Shown here: piece after piece, positions 10,276 to 20,885 of the stretch
Numbering within the stretch: the first letter of the stretch is position 1
How the letters are laid out: every line of letters begins with the position of its first letter
NCBI RefSeq assembly: GCF_015706575.1
Contig: NW_024037076.1
Span: forward strand, 14,264,898 to 14,328,897
Direction: 5' to 3'
Origin: Patiria miniata
Taxonomy: Eukaryota > Echinodermata > Asteroidea > Valvatida > Asterinidae
Length of the DNA stretch: 64,000 nucleotides
The notes under the pieces: generated by a model
The model's input: only the letters and a program-made list of their open reading frames with translations
What the model was told of the DNA's origin: nothing
The model's database searches: none
Made by a program: the position numbers and the translations under genes

Positions 10276-10543
10276 CTACAAATTAAACAAGAAATCATTA
10301 TTATTTATCTTTTGTATAACTTTTCCACACCTGAAAGCGGATTTTCAAGTGCAAACTATGATAAATTCAGCAGACTGTAAGCAGAATTTCGCTGAATTTT
10401 TGCCTCGTTGGAACCGGCTAGTTAGTAAAAGTACTTTGTCAGCAAACTTGGCAACTTTGGAGACATGTATTATAGAGGTCTGCGCTATATTGAATTTGGA
10501 AAATGTTCATCCATTGTGCCTTTGAATGAGGACACGTACTTAC

Positions 10544-10642
10544 CCGAATGTGGGACAGCAGTTTCATATGACCGCGTAGGCACTTCACGTTCAGGAAGGT
10601 CAGGTCACACAGTGTGCACTTGGGTCGAATTTTCACATATCT
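10544..10642 (-). CDS. CIZ1: CIZ1-like gene, third C2H2 finger exon
   Basis: 99 bp, 33 codons, phase 0/0. The acceptor is TTATTTCAG and the donor CGG|GTAAGT. The finger is RPKCTLCDLTF with ligands Cys9, Cys12, His25 and His31 (X2, X12, X5). The X5 His spacing is that of U1/matrin-like fingers, which often bind RNA or structured nucleic acid. A second AG two bases into the exon could serve as an alternative acceptor but would shift the frame. Confidence 0.8.
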
Positions 10643-11242
10643 CTGAAATAAATAACAAAAGATCAAAAGTAAAAACGAAAATCAGATCTTCATATAATAA
10701 AACGGATGTGTAAAAATTGAACAAAGTCTCAGAAAAAAAAATTCATATTTTTTGGTGTCTGTCAATAAGCCACTACAACTACATGTAGGTGTGTACCTGT
10801 TTACATAATACAGCTTAATTACTCCCCTTTCAAAACAGTAGACAATTGCAACATGTCTACACTTTGACTCAAATTAGCCAACCAAATTTTAAGCATTGAC
10901 ATTCACCAAAAAAACAAATTAATAAAAAAAAATGTTCTTTTCTAAATTGTCTGTTTTAAAAATTTATTTCAGATAGCGCAGGCTATGCCTACTTGGCACT
11001 GGTCTATCAGAAAAATCAACCTTAGGCCCAATACAGTATTGAAGTGTGACGTCATTTTGAACCGGGAAGTGAAGTGCAAACGAATGGAGTACGTGCGCGT
11101 GTTGGTTCACGGGCTGAATCACACTCTAATGTCTTTTACACACATAATGGTGTGCGTGATGTATTCACTTCGGTACTTTATTTGTGAGGATCCATCCTCA
11201 GTCCTTCAAAATCATTCAACTGCCACCATGTAAAGGTAAATG

Positions 11243-11333
11243 AAACCTCAATCCTTCACAATCCTCCCACAATCACAATCAACTGCCTGGTTGATTTTGT
11301 AGGATTGAGGAGGGTTAGCGTAAAAGGGCATAC
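11243..11333. repeat. Short element with CCTCAATCCT termini
   Basis: CCTCAATCCT near the left end and its reverse complement AGGATTGAGG near 11302 form an inverted pair. The same CCTCAATCCTCCAAATTCCT-like words recur at about 14940-15300. This is probably a small interspersed repeat family, of unknown class. Confidence 0.35.
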
Positions 11334-11368
11334 CAACTTGTGGCCAGTGAGAGAATATTGCGACTTGC

Positions 11369-11483
11369 CTTGTGGTCCTCTGATGCCATGTGCTCCTCGT
11401 AGGTGCAGGCGTAGGTACGGAAGCATTTGCCGCAGAAGAACGCCTGATCCAAACGGCCGAGGGGTGTGGATGTGACAAGCGGT
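11369..11483 (-). CDS. CIZ1: CIZ1-like gene, second C2H2 finger exon (GC-AG donor)
   Basis: 115 bp. The first base completes a Gln codon from the previous exon, then 38 codons read PLVTSTPLGRLDQAFFCGKC and onwards. Zinc ligands are Cys17, Cys20, His31 and His37 (X2, X10, X5). The acceptor is GGTTTAATTTCAG. The donor is AAG|GCAAGT, a GC instead of GT, with otherwise perfect consensus; no GT donor nearby keeps the phase. The downstream exon joins in frame (EDHK then RYVK), so the GC-AG intron is the best reading. Antisense frames here are shadows. Confidence 0.78.
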
Positions 11484-11685
11484 CTGAAATTAAACCAACG
11501 GCAACCCCAATCAGATTAATGTTCGAGGCCCTGAACGATTCATTTGAAAATCTTAAACTACCACTCTGGATGTTGCAATAATCCATAGGGTTGTAGTCAA
11601 ATCAACAAAAGTCAAGCACAACTTATTCAGAAGCAAATCACAAGACAATTACAAGTCAAATCATAAGTCGGGTCACAAGTATCTA

Positions 11686-11862
11686 CGGTGAAACACCTCT
11701 ATAACGAACACCGCTATTACAAACATTTGGCTATAATGAACATCCCCTTTGGCTCCTAAAATAGTAAATTATTTTATAACTCACAACCACTATTACGAAC
11801 GACAACTGTCAATGAACAATTTTTATGGGCCCCATGGTGTTCGTTATAACGGTGTTCCACTG
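11686..11862. mobile_element. Pogo/Tigger-like MITE, 177 bp, TA target site
   Basis: The ends are inverted copies. The left reads CGGTGAAACACCTCTATAACG. The reverse complement of the right reads CAGTGGAACACCGTTATAACG. AACACC and GAACACC motifs recur inside both ends. TA dinucleotides flank both sides (11684-11685 and 11863-11864), the target-site signature of the Tc1/mariner/pogo group. No transposase is present. It sits in the intron between the first and second finger segments. Confidence 0.7.
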
Positions 11863-12496
11863 TAGTAGTGGGATTAAAATCTGGATTTTTAAAATTTGGT
11901 TTGAATTGCACTATACGGTTATGGAAACGGGATATTCGACACCAACCATACAAAAATCATACTTTCCCTTTTTTTGTGACACAGGCTAAAGAAAATAACT
12001 GGGACAACCCCCATTTGCTCCATGCTCTCTGGTTGTTACCGCATTCACTCGCTAGCATTCTTCTTGGTTCATGAGTACTAGCCTGCCCGTACAACTGATC
12101 AGAGAGTTCCCACCAATTTTGTTTTTCTCAATATGACAGCTCCAGAATATTTTTGTAAAAGGCCCGGTGGTCACTAAATTTCGCAAACTGTACCCAATCA
12201 TCGTGGAGAGTATTGCACGCAGCACCACACTCGTCACTTTTTGTTGGCGCGACTGTGGGCTGAATGGGAACTTTTGGTAAAATCGGAATTAGGATAACCG
12301 GATTTTTAAATCGCTGATTTCTCCCATCACCACAAGTAACAGAGGATGAACATGAGAGAAGGAATTTCATTGTCACACTTCAAGTTTATTCCAAACCCAC
12401 TTTCAAATCGACTGGAGCAGGAATGGAATCTGCAGCTTGCACTGTACCAGTGCTCTAGCATTTAAGCTATCCGCCCCTATGGGCCCCGTGCACAAG

Positions 12497-12775
12497 TACT
12501 CCTTCAACGGCCAGAAAAGGAGAGTTGGGAGGACCTAGACTGGTCCCTGGCTCATCCACTGTGTATTTCGAATGATCCAAAGTTATGGGGGCGGGGATTA
12601 GTCTGGGAGACCATCGCAAGTTAAATTCAAACGCACCGTGCTATGGCTTAGCTTTGTGCACATTCACGATAAATAAGTCGCGAGTACTTTGCGAGTGAAT
12701 CAGTACAGTATGCACACGCAGTGTCCTGTCCAAGGGGCTCTCAAAAGTGGTAAAAAGGCACCTTCTTTTTGTTGG
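12497..12775. repeat. Dispersed repeat R2, copy 2
   Basis: Intronic relative of 3790-4025, same orientation. Conserved words include CTCCTTCAACGG, GAGTTGGGAG, GGGAGACCATCG, ATTCAAACGCA, ATAAATAAG and GGGGCTCTCAAAA. The rest of the 11484-12977 intron outside this repeat and the MITE shows no coding signal. Confidence 0.5.
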
Positions 12776-12977
12776 CGCACGGAGCCCATATGTGAGCAGA
12801 ACCTAATTTGGAAATGTCCTTCAACAGGTGCTAGTCAGAAGCCATAAACCCAAATGTGCCATGTGGCCAAGGACTTCAACCAATACAACATAAACTACGC
12901 TGTCTTCTTAAAAAAAAAAGGCTATCGGAGATCATCTAAGAGGTAATGAACTATTTACTTAGGATGTTGTCACTTAC

Positions 12978-13174
12978 TGCACGGGTGGCGGGATGGCAAA
13001 ACTAGGCACAGGGGCATTCACCCAGTTCTGGAATTCCTTCTGTCCACCCTGGTTTTTGTCCGGCAGGTCACCCAGCTTGGTGATGAGGGCCTTCCTGAGG
13101 GCGGCATGGCTGGGCTCGTGGAGACGCTGGAAGGTGGCCTTGTGTCTGCGTCCCTCGATGTGAGACAGGTAAAT
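12978..13174 (-). CDS. CIZ1: CIZ1-like gene, exon with second half of finger 1
   Basis: 197 bp. The acceptor is TCCCTAG and the donor CA|GTAAGT. The 65 full codons begin IYLSHIEGRRHKATFQRLHE. His5 and His11 complete the C2H2 finger whose two cysteines lie in the preceding exon, so this finger is split by an intron. The rest is a linker rich in charged residues and ending in APVPSFAIPPPV. It leaves two bases (CA) that make Gln with the first base of the next exon. Confidence 0.82.
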
Positions 13175-13863
13175 CTAGGGAGGAGGGGCGGAGAGAGAAT
13201 CATATCAGTTGTTTTTAAATCAAGGGATTTCATTTAAGCTACATGTACTGAAAAAAAGTTGATCGTAAAGCACTTGAACCATCCTACATGTCTCAAACCC
13301 ACTTACAGTACAAAAGTTCAGAGTAACAAAATGGGATTTCCATACACAGGGGCAAATGATGATGAAAGAGGATTAGATAGCCTAAGACTCTTGTTTGGGT
13401 GCACGGTGTGTATCAATCTTATTGCCAATTGTCTCAATGAAAGGTAATATACAAAATTTGCAAACTTCAAAAAGCAAAACAACCAAGTTATGAAATACCT
13501 AAGTACTTTACTATAAGTGTATAATAGTCTCAAGCATCCTGTGAAATCATGGCACCTGGTGTGCTGTCATTTGAAAGAAAAAGTTTTGTATCAAATCCGT
13601 AAAACATTCGGTGAACGGGTGCAAGCCAGCTATTCTGGCTCCCTGACCAGACACTCCCTGACGTCTATATATTGCTCTGTTTCATCTGAAGTAGGGTCAG
13701 GGAACCAAACTACAAGAACAACACATTTGTTCTTGGTTTTTCCAGCATACATAAACACAAAACTATAATCAGGTCAGTGTAACGATATTTGCTACAAAAT
13801 ACTAACCCCAAAAACTATCCATTTGTGAACATTACAGCAAAAGAAAACCAAAACTGTACATAC

Positions 13864-13965
13864 CGACCATCCAGTGCAGTACTTCCCACATATGTAGCAG
13901 TACCAGTCCACCACTTGCTTTTCCTTGACATGCTCCTCCAGATCGACTTCTTTCAAGAGTGACAG
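13864..13965 (-). CDS. CIZ1: CIZ1-like gene, exon with first half of finger 1
   Basis: 102 bp, 34 codons, phase 0/0. The acceptor is TTTATCTTGAAG and the donor TCG|GTATGT. It reads LSLLKEVDLEEHVKEKQVVD then WYCYICGKYC. Cys23 and Cys26 pair with His5 and His11 of the next exon (X12 between the pairs, X5 between the histidines). The WYCYICGKYC segment closely resembles the first finger of CIZ1. The CDS joins the RS exon far upstream (19164) across a 5.2 kb intron. Confidence 0.8.
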
Positions 13966-14529
13966 CTTCAAGATAAAAGACAAGTAAAAAAGCCACATTA
14001 TTAAAAAATCACTCTGAAAAAAATGCATATTTTCTTTACGCAAAATTGAAAAGACAAGGAAAAAAAGAGGAAATGTGTTATCAGTAATGCAGCAAAATAT
14101 ATGTAATTGCTGCGACTGCCAATTGTGCACAAATCAAAGGAACATAAGAGAAAAAATACTCTCTTTTCACTTGAAGAGAAAATAGTTTCAGGATTACGTA
14201 ATCAAAAATTGAACAATATTAATTAGTATTTGGTTTGTTGGAAGAAATTAAAGGAAACAGAAATACAGGATCCAACATGGCTCACAAGTTCATACATATC
14301 TGTTATATTTATGATCTGTATCAATATTTTATTCTTCAATCAAAGAAAAATCTAAATAAATACACAAGTTGTCTTACATGTACACACATTGAAGATTATT
14401 ACACTTGAGGGAAATTATAAGAAAACAAGAAATCAGAGTTGAGAATAATTGAAGACAAGATATATGGATCCCCAAGATCAAATGAAAGAATTTCAGCGAA
14501 AGCAGACACTGGTGTTCGTGTGCGCAGGG

Positions 14530-14890
14530 AGAAGGATTTTGGAGTCAGGTGTAAGACATAGGTTGGATGGTAGGCCTAGGGTATGCACTCCGTGCAGCAA
14601 CAGTGGATTCCACTTAACCTGGCCTGACTCACAATCTGGTGTTTCAGAGGCAACAGTGGCATGGGTTCACGCCCGGGCCCGCACACTTGTGCCCTTGAGC
14701 AAGGCACTTAACCATTATTGCATCGTCCTTTGGATGGGACGTAAAGCTGTAGGTCCCGTGTGTTGTATAATGCAAGTAAAAGAACCCAGCAAACACTTAT
14801 CGCTAAGAGAAGGGGTTCGCCCCGGTGTTTCTGGCAGTTATCCTCATACAATATGAGGCTGCACGGACAGCCATATTAGGCGTTTGTACA
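14530..14890 (+). mobile_element. SINE-like element in the 5.2 kb intron
   Basis: A B-box-like GGGTTCACGCCCGGG near 14662 is followed by TGCCCTTGAGCAAGGCACTT, GGGACGTAAAGCTGTAGGTC, AAGTAAAAGAACCCAG and GGGGTTCGCCCCGGTG. The last two phrases form a short hairpin-rich tail. The head before the B box is degraded. The 135-residue frame at 14449-14856 is an artefact. Confidence 0.55.
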
Positions 14891-15399
14891 GAAGCTAACA
14901 CATAACGCATACACCCCTTACTCCTTAGGCCGTTTTGCTAAATTCTCTGCAAAATCCTCCAATTGGCCTCACGGAAAAATGGCATATAGCCTCAATCCTG
15001 CAAATGTCCTCCATTACGTCTTGAATATGGTCTGTGGAGGGGTGACCGCTGCCTGAATCCTGCAAAATCTTGCGGCAGTGACTGTCAATATGTTGAGGCT
15101 TGGCCAGTGACATCCTGGAGCAGTACGGAGGATTTCAAGCATAATCCAGGCCTATTTTTATGCATGGCTGAGCAAAAACAACACAAGGTCCAGCCCAAGA
15201 CCTTGACAGAGTGCATCCCACGAAATCAGTAATGCACTTTTGCCATGTAACCTCAATCCTCCAAATTCCTCCACTTTGGCAAAGAGGATTTGGAAGGATT
15301 CAGGGTGGTTTATAGGGTGAATGGCCTGTACATGTACACCAGTCAAGAGCCAGTGTTTGAATGTACACGGAGTACCTATTGTACGTGTTCGTGGAGTAT

Positions 15400-15840
15400 G
15401 TGCACAATGATAATAAATACAATCTGTACAGTGCTTTCTACAGGTGTTTCAAAGTGCTCTCAGCTGTGTGAAGAAACGACTCTCTGACCGAATTTTGATT
15501 GAGTTTATCGAGGAAGAGTCTTGGTGTGCGGGGGAAGCCTATTCCGTAGTGTAGGTGCAGCCACTGTAAACACCTGCTGACCATAACGAGTGTAAGCAGT
15601 TTTGGTATGGGGCCCTTGAGGCAGTTGAAGGCGTAGATTAGAGTAGGATCGCAAGTGGATGGATGACGTCGGAATCTTTAGGGAGACGAGGTAACGTTGT
15701 TGAGATACGCAGGAGTAAGACCTACAACATCTGTGCATGAGAACACACAAGACAAGAGCACACCGCTGTGAATTTCTATACACCAAAGGACAATGCTTTG
15801 TGATTTCCTTTGTCCCTGTAATATAACACTCTCCCACAGA
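15400..15840 (-). pseudogene. Non-LTR retrotransposon 3' remnant (reverse transcriptase C-terminus)
   Basis: On the minus strand the frame at 15837-15505 ends in a segment (KTAYTRYGQQVFTVAAPTLR then NRLPPH) that matches the pattern found after the thumb of CR1/L2/jockey-type reverse transcriptases: a short basic run, then a hydrophobic AAP-x-L-W/R-N-x-LP motif. The frame stops at a TAA/shift near 15504. A plausible continuation (LNQNSVRESFLHTAE) is seen in another frame downstream, so it is broken. No endonuclease domain is visible. Confidence 0.6.
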
Positions 15841-16084
15841 CTAAGTACATAACCGTACGATCGAGGACCGTTTTCAACAAAAGACCCAACGCTCGAGGAC
15901 TGAAAGGATCTTTTGTTCTCCCTTAGTGTGTCTGTCCTCTATCATAAAGCCATACATGCATGTACATGTACACAAGCACTTGCACATCTGCAAAGCATTG
16001 TAACGTCCTTCAGTTCTCTCTTTCACTGAAGGAGTACTTGTCTATAATATGAGAATGTTGGCTGAATAATAAGTTCAACACTGG

Positions 16085-16225
16085 TGAGCAGGAGGTTGTG
16101 GGTTCGAGTCTCGCCCGAGTAGCTGTGATTTTTCTCTCTCATGGGCGCCCGGACGGCACTGAGTATGCAGTGTTTTACGTCAGTGACGGGCAAAACCCAA
16201 TATTGTATTCACATCAACCCGACGC
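16085..16225 (+). mobile_element. tRNA-derived SINE, truncated copy
   Basis: It begins within the tRNA-like head. It has a B box (GGGTTCGAGTCTCGCC), a CCCGAGTAGCTGTGATTTTT link, then CTCATGGGCGCCCGGAC and a CACATCAACCCGACGCC end. The same landmarks in the same order recur in the fuller copy about 210 bp downstream, so this is one of two closely spaced insertions or a local duplication. Confidence 0.7.
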
Positions 16226-16294
16226 CTATTCCAATCTTGTGAGTAGTTTGGTTGCTGTGTCTGCTGCTACGTCAGAGTCGAACCAGCTGTCCGA

Positions 16295-16460
16295 CCCCGA
16301 TGGGCTCAGTGGTCGAGTAATAAGACGTCTGCACTGGCGAGCAGCATGTCATGGGTTCGAGTCCCGCCCGAGTAGTTGTGATTTTTATCTCATGGGCACT
16401 CAGACAGTGAGTACGCAGCGTTTACAAAATACAAATGTTGCATTTACATCACCCTGACGC
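16295..16460 (+). mobile_element. tRNA-derived SINE, fuller copy
   Basis: The A box is GGGCTCAGTGGTCGAGTAA (about 16301-16320) and the B box GGGTTCGAGTCCCGCC (about 16353-16368). It then has the same CCCGAGTAG-TGTGATTTTT link and CTCATGGGC body as the copy at 16085, ending in ACATCACCCTGACGC. The tRNA head is well preserved, which suggests a fairly recent insertion relative to its neighbours. Confidence 0.75.
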
Positions 16461-16698
16461 AAATTTCATCTTGTTAATATGTTCAACAATGTTGACTGCA
16501 TTCAATAGTGGAGTATCAATGTTTAGCATTGGGTTTTTCACTTCCCACTCGGTTGCATGGTTCGTCCCTCCTCTGCTGTGAACGCTTTGTACGTGTATTT
16601 CTCTATCACCTGAAACTTCAGCGATATCTGCATTCAGCATTGAGTACATCTGCCACATTAAAAGTTACTGACGATTGACCGGCCGTCTTCTGCACATT

Positions 16699-16746
16699 CA
16701 TACCGGTACCTCATGCTTAACGCAGAACCCTATTGGTACCGGTATG
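16699..16746. repeat. Short perfect inverted repeat
   Basis: CATACCGGTACC at 16699-16710 and its exact reverse complement at 16735-16746 are separated by 24 bp. Outside the arms TGCA occurs on both sides. It may be a minimal hairpin element. No function is evident. Confidence 0.5.
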
Positions 16747-16809
16747 TGCATAGATAGATGTTTAAATTAGGTTGGTCCTTACATCATACATGTAGGTCAA
16801 CCTGACAAT

Positions 16810-16847
16810 CGACAAGCTGGCCAATATCCGACAAGCTGGCCAATATC
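16810..16847. repeat. Two-copy tandem repeat, 19 bp unit
   Basis: CGACAAGCTGGCCAATATC occurs twice in a row with no spacer. It is a simple local duplication in intronic sequence. Confidence 0.85.
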
Positions 16848-17789
16848 AGACCAGTCTTGAAATTCTTGCCATTCAGTGGGCGGCTTCTATCGGGTACCCG
16901 CTGTTGTATTTCAAAAACCTTGCCGCCTAATTGACCAGTCAACATCTTAGTCCACAATTTCTAAAGTTGACTCCAAAAAATAAAGTTTGCATTTCTCACA
17001 TACACCAGACGTTGGTTACGGAGAGGGCTCCATCGGACAGCGGGTGATAGTCAGACTACATGTACAGCAACCTTGGCGGGTTCACAAGATGCTCTATCCA
17101 CGAGGTTAACCAAACAGTCTACCTGCATCCTTCAAACTGGATAAGACATCATTCCCTGCGCAATCATCAAATTCTTCATAATTATATTATTTCAAATTCA
17201 TCTATTCTGTGCACGCAGTTAGCAAAGTGGTTTTAAGTGCCTCTAATCAGTTTCATTAGATTGCGAGGCTATGTCTGAATCAGTTATTGGGTGTCTGTGG
17301 CTTTGGATTTTTTCATGAGGATGCATGGTGAATAGCCGCAGCCATAGACAACAATTTTCATTTCAGACAGAGCCATATTTGAAACTTGGCCAGCTCTTCC
17401 ATGGTAGCCATATCAGATCATTCGTGATAATGACTGAACCAGTGTGGTTGAGAGAATATCACCTCCCATCTGATGACTAGGCGTTCCATTTTGGCTGCCC
17501 TCCGTTTCTTGTGTTTTATACACTGGTGAGCGTTTTAGCAGATTCTGAAGTGTCCTGAGGTTCAAACAGCTCATATTTGTATCAATATCAGTTATGGTTG
17601 GAACTTGCACTCTCTCAATGACGAGTGACGTGTGTCACTTGTACACATTGAATTCCCTTAATTACATGATCCCCTCTGCCGCATAGTTGCAACCAAACCC
17701 TACAGAAGATGACCTTGCATGAATGTCAAAATCTGGCAACACACATCAATCACGACTTCTCCAAATATTGTTAACTTTGTTTCCAGTAA

Positions 17790-18122
17790 TTATTGCAGCA
17801 GTGTCTTCAAGATGCCTCTGTCAAGTGTGACGTGACCTGGTGTCCTAACGCCTGTGTCCCTTACCCATATTGAAATCAACAAGGGTCCACAGAGAACAGA
17901 ACCCCGTAGAACATGGCTTGGCAAAGTGTACCTCTCACACTTACAACGGGGTGTACATTGGTCGGCAGTAGATTTTAGATATCTACCTAGGTAGAACCTC
18001 TCAACCCTGGTCCCGACCAGGGTCCAGACCAGGGTCCCGACCAGGGTTGGTCCAGACCAGGGCTGGTCCAGACCACGGTTGGATTTTACCCAAGTAGAGT
18101 GCCAGACCCATGTAGAAGCCAT
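17790..18122 (-). pseudogene. Non-LTR reverse transcriptase remnant with QGSVLGPLL-like motif
   Basis: In a 110-codon minus-strand frame the stretch HVLRGSVLCGPLLISIWV corresponds to the strongly conserved GVPQGSVLGPLLFLIYI motif of non-LTR reverse transcriptases, with an inserted Cys and a Q-to-R change. Upstream, the frame runs into a GACCAGGGT-type tandem repeat that is unrelated to the enzyme. It may belong to the same insertion as the C-terminal remnant at 15400-15840, which has the same orientation. Confidence 0.5.
18006..18082. repeat. GACCAGGG-type tandem repeat
   Basis: Six to seven imperfect units built around CC(A/C)GACCAGGGT, with spacing of about 10-15 bp. It is a local minisatellite just upstream of the duplicated block. 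A unique sequence edge lies at 18146. Confidence 0.75.
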
Positions 18123-18145
18123 GTTGGATTCTTGCTAGTGTCAAA

Positions 18146-18440
18146 GGGGTTCCTGAAATTCACGTGTTGGATCTTCTGGCAGATTCGCATCAGATAGTTA
18201 AAGGACGTGGCCTAAGAATGAGTGGGCAGGTATTTTCATGTCATGTGGTCACATTAGAGGATGCTGTAGTACAAGTAGGTAGTGGAGAGGGGAAGACACT
18301 GGCAGAGGGTGTCTTGGGGTAACATTCTCATTTCAGCTAGCTCTCCTTGTTCAGGCAGGGGATAAAGAGGCAGAGGAAGTCATTGAGGAAAACATGAAGG
18401 ATTGTACCCTGCAGGCCACAGCCGTGCATCCCTGATGGTG
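18146..18440 (+). pseudogene. Coding-like fragment of unknown origin, copy 1
   Basis: A plus-strand reading begins VPEIHVLDLLADSHQIVKG and runs to a stop near 18320. The continuation, VQAGDKEAEEVIEENMKDC, is in another frame. In copy 2 the second half is open further (37793-37990) but the first half is shifted by one base. The residue pattern looks protein-like. I do not recognise the family, and both copies are broken, so it is probably a relic of a mobile element. Confidence 0.35.
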
Positions 18441-19163
18441 GAAAGGTGGGAATCCTCGACTGCTTAACTGTGGACAATGGCATCCCATCAATTGACCTCT
18501 GGTCAAGGGATGCCAGACTCAAGAGTGTCATCATGGCAAGTCAACCATGAATCACTCCAGTTTAAGAGAACTCAGGCACGGGTGGTGTTGAAAACCTTCA
18601 ATTTGGTTGTGCACGGTGTAAGTGATTTATGCACACCTCCAAATCTGCCCTGTCTCTCGACATCCCTCTCGCTGGATGCCGTCATGGACCCCTGACAATC
18701 CAGGGTCATCATAAACTTAAAGAGTGTCCTCTGGATTCTGCCGTCAACCGGAGAGCATATGTTGCTGTGATTCAATACCCGCTTGCATTATGCTGTACTT
18801 GTACAGTACAATTGTAGAAAACACTTAATTTTATACCATAAAAGTACAGGATTTCCTGCACAAATACGGCCAAGAACACTGAATGCTACTCTTGATGGCA
18901 ACCTTTGAAAACATTGCATACAAATCTTACACCTATAATTTTACTATGTTGATGACAGTTTACAGCATATACATGTATGGCAAGTTGAACGATAGTGATA
19001 TATTCGGAAAAGAAGAAATCATAAAACAGAGAGATCAGAAGAAGAAAATGAATGTTACACAAGCGCCTCAAAGATTACAGAAACATGCAGTCATGGCACT
19101 TTTAATACCAAAATATACTAAACAATAATTCCGCGTGTACAAATGCTTTCTGAGAGATCTTAC

Positions 19164-20168
19164 CTGATGCTGAATGCTGCTTTCTCCGATTTGCTGCAGG
19201 AGGGGTGTAGCCTTCAAAGTCGCTGCGACCTTGCTGGCCTCTTCTTCTGTCAATTTTTTCTCTCCTTTCTTCTTCTTGGTCTTATCACCGCTGCTGGGCA
19301 CTGAGGCCTTAGGGTCAGAACTTGGGGTCTTAGCTGCATTGGCATCTGCTGACTTTTTGGCATCTGCCGACTTTTTGGCATCTGCCAACTTTTGCATTGC
19401 TGCAGATTGTTGGGCAAGCCTTCGTGCTGTAGTCGCCATGGCCACAGCACTCTTTCTAGGGATTATGATGTCAAGTAAGGGTATTGGTTGAGAGGGACCG
19501 GGCCGAGTTGATAAGGGTATTGATTGCGAGGGACCCGGCTGAGTTGATGTTTCTTCAGGTTTCTTTTCTTCCTCTTGCTGCTGCTCCTTTGGTTTCTCTG
19601 AAGTCGCTGAGGGTTTCTCGTGATCCCGTTTGTCAGTTGTTGGCTTCTTGTTCCACATGGCATCCCTTTTGCGTTGGTACCAGGCTGGCATCCTGACTCC
19701 CTGGTTGGGTCGGCTGCTGGACGAGTTTGATGAGCTCCTCCCTGCTGAGTCAACCCTCCCAGTGGCCTCACCGGGGCGGCTTCTCTTCCTATCGGGGCTG
19801 TCTCCATGCCGACTCTGGGATGGCAGACTCTTCCTGTCGCTGGACCTCCTCCTGTCTCTTCGCTCCCCTGATGGGCTTCTTCGGCCTCGATCACGCCTCT
19901 CTCGGCTGCGGCTCCTAGTTCTCCGGGGTGGTGAACCGTGACTCCTTCTCCTGTCATTGTTTTGCGAGTAACTCAGAGACCTTCTTCGGTCCCTATCCCT
20001 GGAGGTGTGCCGTTCGCCTCTGGAGCTCTCTCTCCCTCTATCCCTGTCTCTATCATCGCGACGGTCTCGGTCTCTGTCACGATCTCCTAGCCTGTCTGGA
20101 GATCTCCTGGCTTTCCCTAGCCGGTCGCCTGCAGTTCTGGTGTCGTGCCTCTCTTGACTGTGACTCCT
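19164..20168 (-). CDS. CIZ1: CIZ1-like gene, RS-rich exon, copy A
   Basis: 1005 bp, 335 codons, phase 0/0. The acceptor is TGTGACAACAG and the donor CAG|GTAAGA. Residues 1-159 are an RS/RD/RE-rich domain (RDRDRDRRDDRDRDRGRE), like those of splicing-associated proteins. Residue 160 onwards reads MPAWYQRKRDAMW, then a Lys/Glu/Pro-rich linker with PGPSQ repeats, an Ala/Lys stretch with ADAKKS repeats that may form a helix, and ESSIQHQ at the end. It joins LSLLKEV at 13965 in frame. Vertebrate CIZ1 has a Gln-rich rather than RS-rich N-terminus, so this part is lineage-specific or the gene is a CIZ1 relative. Other frames here (19463-19957 and the plus-strand ones) are shadows. Confidence 0.75.
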
Positions 20169-20657
20169 CTGTTGTCACAGCAAAGTAATAAAAGAATAAT
20201 AGTCAATTGATTCATTCATTAAAATACACCATTCTGAAAGACAACATTAAAATATCCCCAAAACCTTTTTGACCTGAAAACAAATCATGCCAATATCTGA
20301 ATAAATCATGCCAATACCTGAACAAAGCAAGTTTAAAAGGTTTATGTACATGCTTAAACTATTTTTTGTAACATTCAAGAGTGCATTTATTTGGCCTTGA
20401 TGACTTTACCTACAAGTTTGCACCCAGAAAGCCTCAAGGAACTCTTAGAGAAACATTCATGTACTATGAACCCTTTAGCAGAAAATTTACATTGATGAAA
20501 ACTACAGTTAGCAGATTGAGCCATCAACTAATAGTAAGTTACCAATGTGTATGCTGGGTCCCACAATCTAGGACACTTTTTTAATGTCACATTCAAATTT
20601 CATCTACATGCAGCACAATTTTCCCACTTTTAAAAATCAATTTTACATCTAATCTCT

Positions 20658-20885
20658 GGAGCCAATTTCATAGAGCTGCTTAAGCACAAAATTTGCTTAA
20701 GCACAAAAAGCCCTTGCTGATTTAATCAGGTTACCCACCAAAACTCCATGCAATTGAAGTTAACAACAGCTAAATACCAGTCACAAGCAATGTACGTGTA
20801 TGTATCGTATGGTGTTTTGGCCGGTAACCTGAATATATTAATGCAATCTTTATTTTTTGCTTAAGCAAATTTTGTGCTCAAGTCA
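20658..20885. mobile_element. MITE, copy 1, right end deleted
   Basis: The left terminus GGAGCCAATTTCATAGAGCT with GCTTAAGCACAAAATTTGCTTAAG inside matches the left end of the complete element at 40216. The sequence follows it to about 20876 and then changes abruptly to GCTCAAGTCAGCTTGGGCAATTT. The right terminus and the following roughly 400 bp seen in copy 2 are absent here. Confidence 0.6.

Noticed and set aside
19463-19957. 164-residue minus-strand frame (and 39017-39511)
   Set aside because: It is a shifted frame over the RS exon. The true frame is open across the whole 1005 bp with correct splice phases and contains the RS/RD repeats.
20425-20460. Possible small upstream exon (minus strand, donor GTAAAG at about 20411)
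   Set aside because: A donor-like site is present in both block copies. The only open frame would end with one extra base and shift the RS exon out of frame, and no convincing acceptor is seen. A noncoding leader exon cannot be excluded.
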